From contig JAEPMA010000005.1 in assembly GCA_017644185.1 (NCBI GenBank), positions 124,001 through 188,000 on the forward strand: a stretch of 64,000 nucleotides of DNA. Direction: 5' to 3'. This stretch comes from Rhodospirillales bacterium (GTDB lineage Bacteria > Pseudomonadota > Alphaproteobacteria > Rhodospirillales > Casp-alpha2). Under the pieces are notes generated by a model that had not been told where the DNA came from, made no database searches, and saw nothing but the letters and a program-made list of their open reading frames with translations. How positions within the stretch are numbered: the first letter of the stretch is position 1; each line of letters opens with the position of its first letter. Of this stretch, positions 54,600 to 64,000 are shown piece by piece. Both the position numbers and the translations under genes were made by a program.

Positions 54600-56903
54600 G
54601 TGGCGGGATTGGCCCGGCTTACGGCGGTTGCGTTAATGACAGCGGCCTTGGGGCCGCTTTCGTCGTTAACTATACCTGCTCATGCCAGCGAGCCTGTTGA
54701 GCTCGCTCAGGCCGACGTCATCCGGCAGATCGAAGTGCGCGGCGCACAGCGCGTCGACCCCGGCACGGTGCGTTCGTACATGGTCATCCAGGAGGGTGAT
54801 CCCTTCGATCCGAGACGCATCGACCGCTCCCTCAAAAGTCTCTTTGCAACCGGTCTTTTCGCCGACATTTCCCTTCGCCGCGAAGGTTCCACCCTTGTTG
54901 TGAACGTGGTCGAGAACCCGATCATCAACCGCATCGCGTTCGAGGGAAACAAGGAATTCGAACCGGATTTGCTGAGAACCGAAATTTCCCTTCGGCCTCG
55001 GGTTATTTATACCCGCACCAAGGTCCAGGATGACGTCAAGCGCATCTTGACGCTTTATCGCCAAAGCGGCCTGTTCGCGGTTACGGTCGAACCGAAGATC
55101 ATCCAGCTTGAGCAGAATCGCGTCGACCTGGTGTTCGAGATTGCCGAGGGCGCGGAAACGCAAATCGGCTCGATCCGTTTCATCGGCAACCGCGAATTCA
55201 GCGACGGGCGTCTGCGCGAAGTGATCCAGACCCGCGAAACCGCATGGTGGCGTTTCTTCACGACCGACGACGTCTACGATCCCGACCGGATCAACCTGGA
55301 CCGGGAATTGCTGCGCCGATTCTATCTTTCCAACGGTTATGCCGACTTCAAGGTTAATTCAGCAGTCGCCGAACTGACCCCGGATAAACGCAACTTCTTC
55401 CTGACCTTCGCCGTCGAGGAGGGTGACCGCTACCAGTTCGGGAACCTCGAAATCGATGCACGCCTTAAGGATTTGAAAGAAGAAGACCTGCAGTCCGCGA
55501 TCGAAGTCGAAAAAGGCGACTGGTACAGCGCCGAAGAAGTCGAGAGCACCATCGACCGATTGACGGAGCTGGTCGGGACACTCGGGTACGCGTTCGTCGA
55601 AATCCGCCCGCGCGTCAACCGCGACAAAGCGGAGAAAACCATCAACGTGAAATACGTGGTCAACGAGGGACCGCGGGTGTTCGTTGAGCGGATCAATATT
55701 TCCGGCAACGTACGCACCTTGGACAAGGTCGTGCGGCGCGAGTTCCGCCTTGTTGAGGGTGACGCGTTCAATGCATCCAAAATGCGCCGCTCCAAGACGC
55801 GGATTCAAAACCTCGGTTTCTTTGAGAAGGTCGACATTGAACAGGTCCCGGGCTCTGCACCGGACAAGACCATCATCAACGTCAATCTCGAAGAGAAGCC
55901 GACCGGGCAGATCACGCTGGGCGCCGGTTTCTCGTCCACGGTCGGCGTCCTGGGCGACATTCGCCTGCAGGAGAGAAACTTCCTCGGCCGTGGCCAGGAT
56001 CTAAGCCTGCAACTGCAGATCGCCGCGGAAGCGTCGCAGATCGACCTCAGCTTCACCGAACCTTATTTCCTGGGCCGCGACCTGCGGGCCGGGTTCGATG
56101 TCTTCCGTACGACGCGCGACCTTCAGGACACCAGCTCGTTCGACCTGGAACGGACCGGCGGCCGGCTTCGCGCCGGGTACCGGATTACCGAGAACCTCTC
56201 GGAAAGCTGGCGTTATACCTTCCGCGTCTCCGAGATTTCCGACGTGGACAGCAGCGCATCGACGCTGATTCAGGACCAGGAGGGAACGGAAACGCTCTCC
56301 GAGGTTGGGCACACCGTCGCCTATGACCGCCGAGACAGCATTCTCAAGCCGACGGACGGTTATGTGTTGAAGCTCGATACCGATATTGCCGGCCTTGGCG
56401 GCTCGCTCCGTCACGCCCGAAATACCGCAACGGCGGCTTATTACTATCCGATTGCTGACCAGTGGGTTTTCTCGACCAAGGGTAAGTTCGGTTACATTGT
56501 CGGCATTGGCGAGGATGTTGCGCTTTCCGAACGCTATTTCGTCGGCGGCGACGATGTTCGCGGATTCGCGACGGCGGGTATTGGTCCGCGCGACACGGCG
56601 ACCGACGACGCACTCGGCGGCGAATGGATGTATGCCGCAACGATGTCGCTCACGTTCCCAACGGGTTTACCCGAAGAACTTGGTATCGGGGCGCGCATGT
56701 TCACCGATATTGGCTCCGTTGGGTCGCTCTCTCCGACCAACTCCACGACTGTGGACGAGGATTCATTGCGTATGGGTGTCGGGGCAGGCATAACTTGGGA
56801 GTCGCCTTTCGGGCCGCTGGGGATCGACCTCGCGTATCCGGTGTTGTCCGAAAGCTTCGACAATACGGAATACGTGCGGGTTAACTTCGGCACACAATTT
56901 TAG
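54600..56903 (+). CDS. bamA: Outer membrane protein assembly factor BamA
   Basis: Core of the beta-barrel assembly machine. The 767-residue precursor has a signal peptide ending near AHA-SEP (about residue 30), five POTRA repeats (about 40-420) and a 16-strand barrel. The barrel carries the VRGF motif of loop 6 (in GGDDVRGFATAG) and ends with a C-terminal phenylalanine (NFGTQF). The start is GTG at 54600 behind TTGGGGAG. Between rseP and the ompH-lpxD genes as in most proteobacteria. Confidence 0.97.
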   Translation: MAGLARLTAVALMTAALGPLSSLTIPAHASEPVELAQADVIRQIEVRGAQRVDPGTVRSYMVIQEGDPFDPRRIDRSLKSLFATGLFADISLRREGSTLVVNVVENPIINRIAFEGNKEFEPDLLRTEISLRPRVIYTRTKVQDDVKRILTLYRQSGLFAVTVEPKIIQLEQNRVDLVFEIAEGAETQIGSIRFIGNREFSDGRLREVIQTRETAWWRFFTTDDVYDPDRINLDRELLRRFYLSNGYADFKVNSAVAELTPDKRNFFLTFAVEEGDRYQFGNLEIDARLKDLKEEDLQSAIEVEKGDWYSAEEVESTIDRLTELVGTLGYAFVEIRPRVNRDKAEKTINVKYVVNEGPRVFVERINISGNVRTLDKVVRREFRLVEGDAFNASKMRRSKTRIQNLGFFEKVDIEQVPGSAPDKTIINVNLEEKPTGQITLGAGFSSTVGVLGDIRLQERNFLGRGQDLSLQLQIAAEASQIDLSFTEPYFLGRDLRAGFDVFRTTRDLQDTSSFDLERTGGRLRAGYRITENLSESWRYTFRVSEISDVDSSASTLIQDQEGTETLSEVGHTVAYDRRDSILKPTDGYVLKLDTDIAGLGGSLRHARNTATAAYYYPIADQWVFSTKGKFGYIVGIGEDVALSERYFVGGDDVRGFATAGIGPRDTATDDALGGEWMYAATMSLTFPTGLPEELGIGARMFTDIGSVGSLSPTNSTTVDEDSLRMGVGAGITWESPFGPLGIDLAYPVLSESFDNTEYVRVNFGTQF

Positions 56904-56912
56904 GAGGCTCCC

Positions 56913-57482
56913 TTGTTAGCAAGATATATCGCGGTTTCGTTGGTTCTGGCATTCGCCGCTTGGACGTTGCCGATCAGCCCCGCTGCCGCTCAGGCGACGG
57001 GCGCAACCGAAGCCCCGATTATTACGGTTCTCGATATCAGCAAGATCAGGCGGGACGCGGCATCGGTTAAGTCGATCCGTGAGCAGATCATCAGCTATCA
57101 GAACAAGATTCAGGGCGAGGTTCAGAAAGAGCAGGAAGCGCTCAGAGCCGCACAACAGGAGTTGGCGAAAAAGCAGTCCCTTTTGGCGCCGGAAGCGTTC
57201 GCCGAAGAACGACGCAAATTCGAGCAACGCGTCGTCGGTGTTCAGAAGATGGTGCAGGAACGCCGTCAGACTCTTGAACAGGCTCAGAACGCCGCCATGC
57301 TGCAGGTCGAGAAGGCTCTTAACGAAATTGTCGCCTCTGTTGCCGAAAAGAATGGCTACGACGTGATCATGCGCCTGTCGCAGATCGTCTATGTCAAACG
57401 CAACCTGGACATCACGGGTATCGTTCTGCAGGAACTCGACAACAAGCTGCCGACCGTTCAGGTCGACCTGCCGAAAAACTAG
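56913..57482 (+). CDS. OmpH/Skp-family periplasmic chaperone
   Basis: Holds unfolded outer-membrane proteins on their way to BamA. The 189-residue precursor has a signal peptide (cleavage likely after AAAQA, about residue 27), then a long coiled-coil hairpin (about 45-145; KIQGEVQKEQEALRAAQQEL) characteristic of Skp tentacles. The start is TTG at 56913, six bases after TAGGAGG. It lies 9 bases after bamA and 5 before lpxD. Confidence 0.92.
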   Translation: MLARYIAVSLVLAFAAWTLPISPAAAQATGATEAPIITVLDISKIRRDAASVKSIREQIISYQNKIQGEVQKEQEALRAAQQELAKKQSLLAPEAFAEERRKFEQRVVGVQKMVQERRQTLEQAQNAAMLQVEKALNEIVASVAEKNGYDVIMRLSQIVYVKRNLDITGIVLQELDNKLPTVQVDLPKN

Positions 57483-57487
57483 GACAA

Positions 57488-58510
57488 ATGGCGGACTCCC
57501 GGTTCTTCGCTAATGCCGGGCCGTTCAGTCTGGCACACATCGCCGAGACGGCCGGTGCCGAGATTGTCAACGCGCCCGATTCCGAGCGGGAATTTCATGA
57601 CGTCATGCCCATCGATCAGGCGGGCGCTGCGCACGTCAGTTTTCTCGACAATCGGAAATACACGGAAAAATTCCGCGCATCGTCTGCGGGGGCGTGCATC
57701 GTTGCACCGGATGTCGTCGATCAGGCGCCAGACGGCATGAGTCTGCTGGTCACGCCGGAGCCGTATCACGCCTACGCCCGCGTGGCGGCGATGTTCTACC
57801 CAATGCCTTTACCAAACGGTGCAGTTCACCCAAGCGCGTCTGTCGCCGACGATGCGGTGATCGGAGAAAACGCCGAAATCGGCCCCAGTGCCGTAATTGG
57901 TGCAAAAGCCGAGATCGGAATGGGTTGCGTTATTTCAGCCGGTGCTGTCATCGGCGCCGGCGTAAAAATCGGAGATAACACGCGCGTTGGTGCTAACGCT
58001 TCGGTCGCCCATGCCATCGTCGGCACAAATACGATCATCCATTCGGGTGTCTGTATCGGTCAGGATGGGTTCGGTTTCGCGATGGGGCCGGGCGGGCACG
58101 TCAAGGTGCCGCAGCTTGGCCGGGTCATCATCGGCGACAACGTCGAGATCGGCGCGAATTCCTGCGTCGACCGAGGTACGGGGCCCGATACGGTGATCGG
58201 GGACGGCACCAAGATCGACAACCTTGTGCAGATTGCCCACAACGTTCAGATCGGACAGAATTGCGTGATCGTCAGCCATGTCGGAATTTCTGGCAGTACT
58301 GAACTCGGCGATTTCGTCGTGCTGGGTGGGCAGGTCGGCATCGCCGGGCACCTCAAAATCGGCAGCGGCGTCCGCGTCGCGGCACAAAGCGGCATCATGC
58401 GGAATGTCGAACCTGGATTGGAGATTGGCGGCAGCCCCGCCAAACCGATCAAGACCTGGTTCAGGGAACTGACCACGATCGAACGGTTGGCGAGAAAGAA
58501 GGGGAGTTAG
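57488..58510 (+). CDS. lpxD: UDP-3-O-(3-hydroxyacyl)glucosamine N-acyltransferase
   Basis: Adds the second hydroxyacyl chain to UDP-glucosamine in lipid A synthesis. The 340-residue protein has the N-terminal uridine-binding domain and a left-handed beta-helix of hexapeptide repeats (about 100-310). The catalytic histidine lies in LVQIAHNVQIG. Two bases separate it from fabZ. Confidence 0.96.
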   Translation: MADSRFFANAGPFSLAHIAETAGAEIVNAPDSEREFHDVMPIDQAGAAHVSFLDNRKYTEKFRASSAGACIVAPDVVDQAPDGMSLLVTPEPYHAYARVAAMFYPMPLPNGAVHPSASVADDAVIGENAEIGPSAVIGAKAEIGMGCVISAGAVIGAGVKIGDNTRVGANASVAHAIVGTNTIIHSGVCIGQDGFGFAMGPGGHVKVPQLGRVIIGDNVEIGANSCVDRGTGPDTVIGDGTKIDNLVQIAHNVQIGQNCVIVSHVGISGSTELGDFVVLGGQVGIAGHLKIGSGVRVAAQSGIMRNVEPGLEIGGSPAKPIKTWFRELTTIERLARKKGS

Positions 58511-58512
58511 GG

Positions 58513-58980
58513 ATGGACGCGGAAACCACCACCGGTCATGAAGTCGACGCCAGCGGGATCATGGATCGGATACCGCATCGATACCCGTTTCTGCTGATCG
58601 ACAAGGTCGTCGATATTCAGCCGGGCGAAAGCGCCGTCGGAATCAAGAACGTCACCGTCAACGAGCCGTTCTTCCAGGGCCATTTTCCCGGTCATCCGAT
58701 CATGCCGGGTGTGCTGATCGTCGAGGCCATGGCGCAGACCGCTGCCATCGTCGTGATCGAAGCACTGGACGATACCGCATCGGACAAACTCGTTTATTTC
58801 ATGTCCATCGACAATGCGCGCTTCCGCAAACCCGTGCTGCCGGGTCACACCCTCAAGCTTGAAGTCACCAAGGAGCACGGCCGTGGCAAGGTCTGGCGCT
58901 TCAAAGGTGTCGCCAAGTCGGAAGGTGTCGTCATGGCTGAAGCCGTTTTCACGGCGATGATCGTCGACAAGACGGAATAG
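58513..58980 (+). CDS. fabZ: 3-hydroxyacyl-[acyl-carrier-protein] dehydratase
   Basis: Hot-dog-fold dehydratase of fatty acid elongation that competes with LpxA and LpxD for hydroxyacyl-ACP. The 155-residue protein has the catalytic H57 (QGHFPGHPIMPG) and E71 (LIVEAMAQ). Ribosome site AGGGG precedes the ATG. Between lpxD and lpxA, the conserved order. Confidence 0.97.
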   Translation: MDAETTTGHEVDASGIMDRIPHRYPFLLIDKVVDIQPGESAVGIKNVTVNEPFFQGHFPGHPIMPGVLIVEAMAQTAAIVVIEALDDTASDKLVYFMSIDNARFRKPVLPGHTLKLEVTKEHGRGKVWRFKGVAKSEGVVMAEAVFTAMIVDKTE

Positions 58981-58988
58981 GATCACAA

Positions 58989-59789
58989 ATGACCGATATT
59001 CATCCGACAGCCATCATCGACCCGAATGCCGAAATCGGTACAGGGGTCAAGGTCGGCCCGTATTCGATCGTCGGCGCAGGCGTCAAGTTGGGCGATGGGG
59101 TCGAACTTATGTCCCACGTGGTCGTCGCTGGTTCGACCAGCGTTGGTGCCGGGACCCGCATCTTCCCTTTCTCTTCGATCGGCCATCAACCGCAGGACCT
59201 GAAATTCAAGGGTGAGGCGTCATCGCTTGAGATTGGCGAGCGTAACGTCATTCGTGAACATGTCACCATGAACCCTGGCACGGAAGGTGGCGGCCTTATG
59301 ACCCGGACAGGCAACGACTGTTTGTTCATGGTGGGTGCACATGTCGCGCATGACTGCCAGATCGGCAATAACGTGATCCTCGTCAACAATGCGACCATGG
59401 CCGGACACGTCAGCGTCGAGGACTGGGCAATCGTCGGCGGCCTCTCCGCCGTGCATCAGTTCGTGCGAATCGGCAAACATGCCATGATCGGCGGCATGAG
59501 CGGGGTCGAGCACGACGTCATTCCTTACGGAACGGTGACCGGAAACCGCGCCAAGCTGGAAGGCTTGAACATCGTTGGACTGAAACGCCGTGGCTTCTCG
59601 CGTGACATGATCCACGAAATCCGCAAAGCGTACCGTATGATCTTCGCCGAGGAAGGCACCATGGCGGAGCGTCTTCAGGACGTCATCGAGGATTTCTCCG
59701 ACAACGAACCGGTGATGGAGATCGTCACTTTCATCCAGAGCGACTCGTCGCGCCGTATCTGCCAGCCGCACATGGAAGATGCCGCATAA
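58989..59789 (+). CDS. lpxA: UDP-N-acetylglucosamine O-acyltransferase
   Basis: First committed acyl transfer of lipid A synthesis. The 266-residue left-handed beta-helix protein has the catalytic histidine in GAHVAHDCQIG (about 115-125), and a C-terminal helical domain. Its end overlaps lpxI by eleven bases. Confidence 0.96.
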   Translation: MTDIHPTAIIDPNAEIGTGVKVGPYSIVGAGVKLGDGVELMSHVVVAGSTSVGAGTRIFPFSSIGHQPQDLKFKGEASSLEIGERNVIREHVTMNPGTEGGGLMTRTGNDCLFMVGAHVAHDCQIGNNVILVNNATMAGHVSVEDWAIVGGLSAVHQFVRIGKHAMIGGMSGVEHDVIPYGTVTGNRAKLEGLNIVGLKRRGFSRDMIHEIRKAYRMIFAEEGTMAERLQDVIEDFSDNEPVMEIVTFIQSDSSRRICQPHMEDAA

Positions 59790-60606
59790 CCGTATCGGTA
59801 TTCTGGCCGGTGGGGGCACACTGCCGGTCCTTATCCGCGATGCGTGCCGCCGGAACAATCAGGCCTTCCATGTTGTCGTCTTCGACGGGCAGGGGGACCC
59901 GGCTGAGTACGCCGCCGACAGCCACGCCGTGATCCGTCTGGGCGCCGCCGGCGCCGCGATAAAAAGTCTGAAGGCCGCAGAGTGCGACACGCTGGTCCTT
60001 GCCGGCACCATTCGCAGACCCGGTATGAAGGAACTGCGCCCGGATTGGTGGGGCGTGAAGTTCTTCGCTAAGAGCGGTGCCGCCGCCCTCGGAGACGACG
60101 GCCTTCTGACCGCGCTGATCCGCGCCCTGGAGGGTGAGGGCTTTCAGGTTATCGGCCCAGAAAGTCTGATACCCGACCAGTTAATGCCGAAGGGTGTGAT
60201 CGGGGGCATCCGCCCGACACCGGATCAGTCCAGCGACATCGCGGCGGCGGTCAGGGCGGCGAGAGATCTCGGCGCCCGGGACATCGGCCAGGCCGCCGTC
60301 GTGCATGCGGGCGAGATCATCGCCGAGGAAGACGCTGCCGGTACGGATGCCATGCTCAAAAAACTAGCTGAAAGCGGCAACACCGGGGGGGTGCTGGCAA
60401 AAACACTCAAGCCCGGACAGGAACGCCGTGCGGACCTGCCGACGGCAGGCGCTGAAACCGTGCGAAACGCGGCCGCGGCAGGGCTCGGTGGTATTGTCAT
60501 CGAAGCGGGGAATGCGTTTCTGATTGACCGAGATGGCACCGCCGGCGCGGCAGATGAAGCGAATATCTTCGTGGTCGGTGTCGACGCAGACGGAAACTGG
60601 CAATGA
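59779..60606 (+). CDS. lpxI: UDP-2,3-diacylglucosamine pyrophosphatase LpxI
   Basis: Hydrolyses UDP-2,3-diacylglucosamine to lipid X, the step done by LpxH in enterobacteria. The 275-residue protein (DUF1009 family) opens with IGILAGGGTLPVLI and has the C-terminal LGGIVIEAGNAFLIDRD segment. Alphaproteobacteria use LpxI, and its place between lpxA and lpxB supports the assignment. It overlaps lpxB by four bases. Confidence 0.94.
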   Translation: MPHNRIGILAGGGTLPVLIRDACRRNNQAFHVVVFDGQGDPAEYAADSHAVIRLGAAGAAIKSLKAAECDTLVLAGTIRRPGMKELRPDWWGVKFFAKSGAAALGDDGLLTALIRALEGEGFQVIGPESLIPDQLMPKGVIGGIRPTPDQSSDIAAAVRAARDLGARDIGQAAVVHAGEIIAEEDAAGTDAMLKKLAESGNTGGVLAKTLKPGQERRADLPTAGAETVRNAAAAGLGGIVIEAGNAFLIDRDGTAGAADEANIFVVGVDADGNWQ

Positions 60607-61757
60607 GCGATCACCTCCACGTTTATCTCATCGCGGGCGAGCCTTCGGGCGATGTCCTTGGAATGCGCGTGATGGAGGGCTTGAAAAAGATCGCAGGAGG
60701 GCGGGACATCCGGTTCTCGGGTGTCGGCGGCCCATTGATGGCCGGCAGTGGGCTCGACAGCCTGTTCAAGATGGACGAACTGACGGTAATGGGCCTTTCC
60801 GAAGTCTTGCCGCGCATCCCAAGCATCCTGCGCCGTATCCGCGAGACGGCGGACGATATCACAGCAAAGAAACCGGATGTGGTCGTCACCATCGACGCCC
60901 CGGATTTCTGCTTCCGCGTCGCCAAGAAGCTCGCCGGTAGTGATATCAAGATCGTCCACTACGTAGCGCCGTCTGTATGGGCCTGGCGACCGGGCAGGGC
61001 AAACAAGGTCGCAAAACTCGTCGATCACGTGATGTGCCTGTTACCGTTTGAGCCCCCGTACTTCGAACGCGCCGGCGTCGACGCCACGTTCGTCGGTCAC
61101 TCGATCCTGGAAAGCGGGGCGGATGGCGGGGATGGTAAGGCCTTTCGCGAGCGCCATGGGATTGCGGCGGAGGAGAGAGTTTTGCTGGCGCTGCCCGGCA
61201 GTCGAATGGGTGAGATTTCGAGACTGGTCGATATGTTTGGCGAGACGATCCGCCGGACAACCGCGATTGCCGGCCCCTGCCGGATCGTCGTGCCGACTCT
61301 TAAAAGCATCTCGAACGAAATTCGGATCCGCACGTCTGACTGGGACAACATCCTCATCATCGATGACGAAGGTGAAAAATATGACGCCTTCGCCGCTGCC
61401 GACGCTGCAATCGCGGCCAGCGGCACGGTATCACTGGAATTGGCCATGGCGGGCGTCCCCAGCCTGATTGCATACCGGGTCGCACCGTTGAGCGCTTTCA
61501 TCGCCAAGCGTCTGATCCGGGTCAAGTATGCGTCCATCGTCAACCTGATCCTCGACAAACCGGCGATACCGGAATTCCTGCAAGAGAACTGCACGCCGGA
61601 GAACATGACCCCGGTATTGGCGGATTTACTCCGCGCCGGACGCGAGCGCGATACGCAGATGGGGGAAATTTCGAAAGCTTTGGATGCATTAAAACCGGGC
61701 GACGATCGGCCCTCCGTAGCGGCCGCTAGGGTGGTTCTTAACGTCTCCGACAAATAA
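60603..61757 (+). CDS. lpxB: Lipid-A-disaccharide synthase
   Basis: GT19 glycosyltransferase that joins lipid X and UDP-diacylglucosamine. The 384-residue protein has the N-terminal AGEPSGDVLG (11-20) and the VAPSVWAWRPGRA segment, plus the C-terminal donor-binding SGTVSLELAM. It completes the lpxD-fabZ-lpxA-lpxI-lpxB set. The terminator of the convergent gltA lies just beyond its stop. Confidence 0.96.
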   Translation: MSDHLHVYLIAGEPSGDVLGMRVMEGLKKIAGGRDIRFSGVGGPLMAGSGLDSLFKMDELTVMGLSEVLPRIPSILRRIRETADDITAKKPDVVVTIDAPDFCFRVAKKLAGSDIKIVHYVAPSVWAWRPGRANKVAKLVDHVMCLLPFEPPYFERAGVDATFVGHSILESGADGGDGKAFRERHGIAAEERVLLALPGSRMGEISRLVDMFGETIRRTTAIAGPCRIVVPTLKSISNEIRIRTSDWDNILIIDDEGEKYDAFAAADAAIAASGTVSLELAMAGVPSLIAYRVAPLSAFIAKRLIRVKYASIVNLILDKPAIPEFLQENCTPENMTPVLADLLRAGRERDTQMGEISKALDALKPGDDRPSVAAARVVLNVSDK

Positions 61758-61788
61758 AAAAACGGCGCGGGACGTATCCCGCGCCGTT
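61754..61788 (-). terminator. Intrinsic terminator for gltA
   Basis: AACGGCGCGGGA (61761-61772) and TCCCGCGCCGTT (61777-61788) form a 12-bp stem with a CGTA loop. On the minus strand it runs into TTTTTTTATTT, so it terminates gltA; the hairpin alone may also slow plus-strand transcripts from lpxB. Confidence 0.9.
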
Positions 61789-61810
61789 GAAGAGAGACGT
61801 CTTTCGCGGA

Positions 61811-63109
61811 TTATCGCTTGGCGACGTCCACGTAGTCGCGCTGTTCTGCACCCGTGAAGAGCTGACGCGGACGGCCGATCTTCTGGCTCGGATCCTCGAT
61901 CATCTCGTTCCACTGGGCGATCCAGCCGACGGTACGCGCAACAGCGAACAACACCGTGAACATGCTCGTTGGGATGCCCATCGCCTTGAAGATGATACCC
62001 GAATAAAAATCCACGTTCGGATACAGCTTCTTCTCGATGAAGTATTCATCCTTGAGGGCGATTTCTTCCAGTTCCATCGCGATCTCGAGGAGCGGCTCGT
62101 CCTTCACGCCCAGCGCTTTCAGCACCTTGTGGCACTGTTCGCGCATGACGCGCGACCGCGGATCGAAGTTCTTGTAAACACGGTGACCGAAGCCCATCAG
62201 GCGGAACGCGTCATCCTTGTCCTTGGCTTTGGCGACGAACTTCTGGGTGTTCTTGGGATCGCCGATTTCCTCCAGCATCTTGAGCACCGCTTCGTTGGCG
62301 CCACCGTGCGCGGGGCCCCAGAGCGATGCGATACCGGCCGAGATGCAGGCAAACGGGTTTGCGCCGGAAGAGCCCGCCAAGCGGACCGTCGACGTCGACG
62401 CGTTCTGTTCGTGATCTGCGTGCAGGATCAGGATGATGTCCATGGCCTTCGCCAGGACCGGATCCATCTCGTATTCCTCACACGGGTTCGAGAACATCAT
62501 GTGGAGGAAGTTTTCAGCGTAGCGAAGCTTGTTCTTCGGATATACGTAGGGCTGACCCAGGTTGTATTTATAGGCCAGCGCCGCGATCGTCGGCATTTTG
62601 GCGATCATGCGGTACGACGACACCATCCGGTGCTTCGGATCCGCGATGTCGGTCGAGTCGTGGTAGAACGCCGACAGCGCGCCAACCATGCCGCACATCA
62701 CCGCCATCGGATGTGCATCGCGACGGAACCCGCGCAGGAACGTGTTCATCTGCTCGTGGATCATCGTGTGGTAGGTGATGTCGTGTTCGAACTTCTCTTT
62801 TTCATTCGCCGTCGGAAGTTCTCCGTAAAGCAGCAAATAGCAGACTTCCATGAAGTCCGACTTTTCCGCCAACTGCTCGATCGGATAACCGCGATACAGC
62901 AGCACACCGTTGTCGCCGTCGATGTAGGTGATCTTGGACTCACAGCTACCGGTCGAGGTAAAGCCCGGGTCGTAGGTAAAGCAGCCGGTCTGCGCATACA
63001 GCTTGCGGACGTCGATCACGTCCGGGCCCAACGTCCCGTGCATCACCGGCAAATCCCAGCTTTCGCCGCTCGAATTGTCGGTGAGGGTAAAGCTTCTTTC
63101 GTTACTCAT
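61811..63109 (-). CDS. gltA: Citrate synthase, type II
   Basis: Condenses oxaloacetate and acetyl-CoA to citrate. The 432-residue protein is the large, hexameric proteobacterial type, with an N-terminal beta domain ([20 protein letters not shown]) and the active-site segments [29 protein letters not shown] and [13 protein letters not shown]. The ribosome site GAGGAGAGA precedes the ATG. The leader carries a 7-bp hairpin (GCGGTCC/GGACCGC, 63132-63150). It converges on lpxB. Confidence 0.97.
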   Translation of the reverse strand: MSNERSFTLTDNSSGESWDLPVMHGTLGPDVIDVRKLYAQTGCFTYDPGFTSTGSCESKITYIDGDNGVLLYRGYPIEQLAEKSDFMEVCYLLLYGELPTANEKEKFEHDITYHTMIHEQMNTFLRGFRRDAHPMAVMCGMVGALSAFYHDSTDIADPKHRMVSSYRMIAKMPTIAALAYKYNLGQPYVYPKNKLRYAENFLHMMFSNPCEEYEMDPVLAKAMDIILILHADHEQNASTSTVRLAGSSGANPFACISAGIASLWGPAHGGANEAVLKMLEEIGDPKNTQKFVAKAKDKDDAFRLMGFGHRVYKNFDPRSRVMREQCHKVLKALGVKDEPLLEIAMELEEIALKDEYFIEKKLYPNVDFYSGIIFKAMGIPTSMFTVLFAVARTVGWIAQWNEMIEDPSQKIGRPRQLFTGAEQRDYVDVAKR

Positions 63110-63199
63110 TCAGGTCTCTCCTCTGTTGGGCGCGGTCCTTTCCGGACCGCTGGCACGCCCCCCGCAGAGGACGCGTCGTTGTTGGTGCCGGGTGGCGTG

Positions 63200-64000
63200 T
63201 CAGCGCACGTCATCCAGCCGCGCGAGGGATTCATCTCGGCCGAGAACGGCCATCACCTCGAATATGCCGGGCGAAACAGTCGTGCCCGTAAGCGCCGCTC
63301 GAAGCGGCTGTGCCACCTTGCCAAGTTTCAATTCATGGGCCTCGGCATACGCCTTAGCGGCAGCTTGAATGTTTTCTTCCGTCCACTCGTCAATTCCGGC
63401 CACGTCGGCACGGAGAGCGGAGAGTGTCTGCTTTGCCTCGTCCGTCAGGATTTGCGAGGCCTTCTCGTCCGGTTGAAGTGGACGTGAAATTGCATAAAAT
63501 TGTGCGTTTTCAGATAGTTCTTTTAAGTTTTTAGCGCGCTCTTTTAACCCATCCATACCCATTTTTACCCGGTCAGCCGCCCCTTCGGCAAGCTTTCCAT
63601 CAAGGGTATCTTTAAGCCTCTCCATGACCAATTCGGTCAACCGGTCGTTGTCCGCCTGGCGGATATAATGACCGTTGAGGGATTCCAGTTTCTGGAAGTC
63701 GAAACGCGCAGCACCACGGCCCACGGCATCGAGCCCGAACCACTCGATCGCCTGCGCGGTCGAGATGATTTCCTCGTCGCCGTGCGACCACGAAAGCCGC
63801 ATCAGGTAGTTCCTTAGTGCTTCCGGGAGGTAACCCATGTCCCGATATGCCTCGACACCGAGCGCGCCGTGCCGCTTCGACAATTTGGCGCCGTCGGGCC
63901 CGTGAATCAGCGGAATATGCGCGAATTCAGGCAGATCCCAGTCCATCGCCTTGAAAAGCTGCACTTGTCTGAAGGCGTTCACCAGATGGTCGTCACCACG
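63200..64000 (-). CDS. gltX: Glutamyl-tRNA synthetase, C-terminal part (runs off the window)
   Basis: About 266 residues of the class I synthetase that charges tRNA-Glu. The KMSKS-type motif appears as KLSKRHG, followed by the stem-contact and anticodon-binding helical domains. The frame stays open through position 64000, where upstream codons give RGDDHL before VNAFRQ, so the HIGH motif and N-terminal half lie outside. Alphaproteobacteria often have two GluRS paralogues; which one this is cannot be told. It lies 90 bases upstream of gltA on the same strand. Confidence 0.95.
   Translation of the reverse strand, partial: RGDDHLVNAFRQVQLFKAMDWDLPEFAHIPLIHGPDGAKLSKRHGALGVEAYRDMGYLPEALRNYLMRLSWSHGDEEIISTAQAIEWFGLDAVGRGAARFDFQKLESLNGHYIRQADNDRLTELVMERLKDTLDGKLAEGAADRVKMGMDGLKERAKNLKELSENAQFYAISRPLQPDEKASQILTDEAKQTLSALRADVAGIDEWTEENIQAAAKAYAEAHELKLGKVAQPLRAALTGTTVSPGIFEVMAVLGRDESLARLDDVR

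Noticed and set aside
61787-63487. 566-residue open frame on the plus strand
   Set aside because: Antisense of gltA and part of gltX, both of which are unmistakable.

Overview
This window is chromosomal DNA of an alphaproteobacterium, most likely from the Rhodospirillales or a close relative. The gene order supports this: nuoA-N runs on into birA-coaX-rnj-mce-DUF1467; tig-clpP-clpX-lon-HU are consecutive; rpsB-tsf-pyrH-frr-uppS-cdsA-dxr-rseP-bamA-ompH-lpxD-fabZ-lpxA-lpxI-lpxB form one long block. A single LolC/E-type permease, LpxI in place of LpxH, and three small PAS proteins of the alphaproteobacterial PAS_5 type also fit. The genus is not determined. The window is essentially a housekeeping segment. 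I see no transposase, integrase, phage gene, CRISPR array, toxin-antitoxin pair or recognisable defence system.

Layout. 1-7.6 kb: mixed metabolic genes (NUDIX hydrolase, crotonase, a PAS protein, a hydrolase-OsmC fusion, a CopD-like membrane protein coupled to an orphan ParA ATPase, NAD(P)HX repair enzyme, malonyl-CoA decarboxylase). 7.7-15 kb: tRNA-Leu and the protein quality-control cluster tig, clpP, clpX, lon, then HU. 15-16.5 kb: tRNA-Val, two tandem PAS proteins, tRNA-Asp. 16.7-30.9 kb: the complete 14-gene complex I operon, nuoA to nuoN. 30.9-34.8 kb: biotin ligase, type III pantothenate kinase, RNase J, methylmalonyl-CoA epimerase and a DUF1467 protein, tightly packed behind nuoN. 34.8-38.8 kb: an accessory stretch (gamma-glutamylcyclotransferase-like protein, a candidate small RNA, a purine permease, an M24 peptidase and an Asp/Glu-racemase-type enzyme). 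38.9-46 kb: lipoprotein export (LolC/E and LolD), a TPR-sulfotransferase protein, dnaE. 46-47.3 kb: intergenic repeats, a GNAT acetyltransferase and a small membrane protein. 47.4-61.8 kb: translation factors, isoprenoid and phospholipid enzymes, outer-membrane biogenesis and lipid A synthesis. 61.8-64 kb: citrate synthase and the C-terminal part of glutamyl-tRNA synthetase, both on the minus strand; the latter runs off the window.

How the genes work together. From bamA to lpxB the cell makes and installs its outer membrane: BamA folds barrels, OmpH chaperones them, and LpxD/FabZ/LpxA/LpxI/LpxB carry out lipid A steps; RseP, CdsA, UppS and Dxr supply envelope stress control, phospholipid precursor and isoprenoid carrier. 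LolC/E with LolD delivers lipoproteins to the same membrane. Clp, Lon and trigger factor form a folding and proteolysis cluster with heat-shock-like promoter sequences. MCE, malonyl-CoA decarboxylase, the crotonase and biotin ligase point to acyl-CoA metabolism.

The least ordinary items are: a candidate small RNA with its own promoter and terminator near 35.4 kb; a trigger factor with a histidine-rich insert and a duplicated lysine-rich tail; a perfect palindrome just ahead of the orphan parA; a TPR-sulfotransferase coupled to lolD; and REP-like repeats on both sides of dnaE. No genuinely new multi-gene system can be claimed from sequence reading alone.
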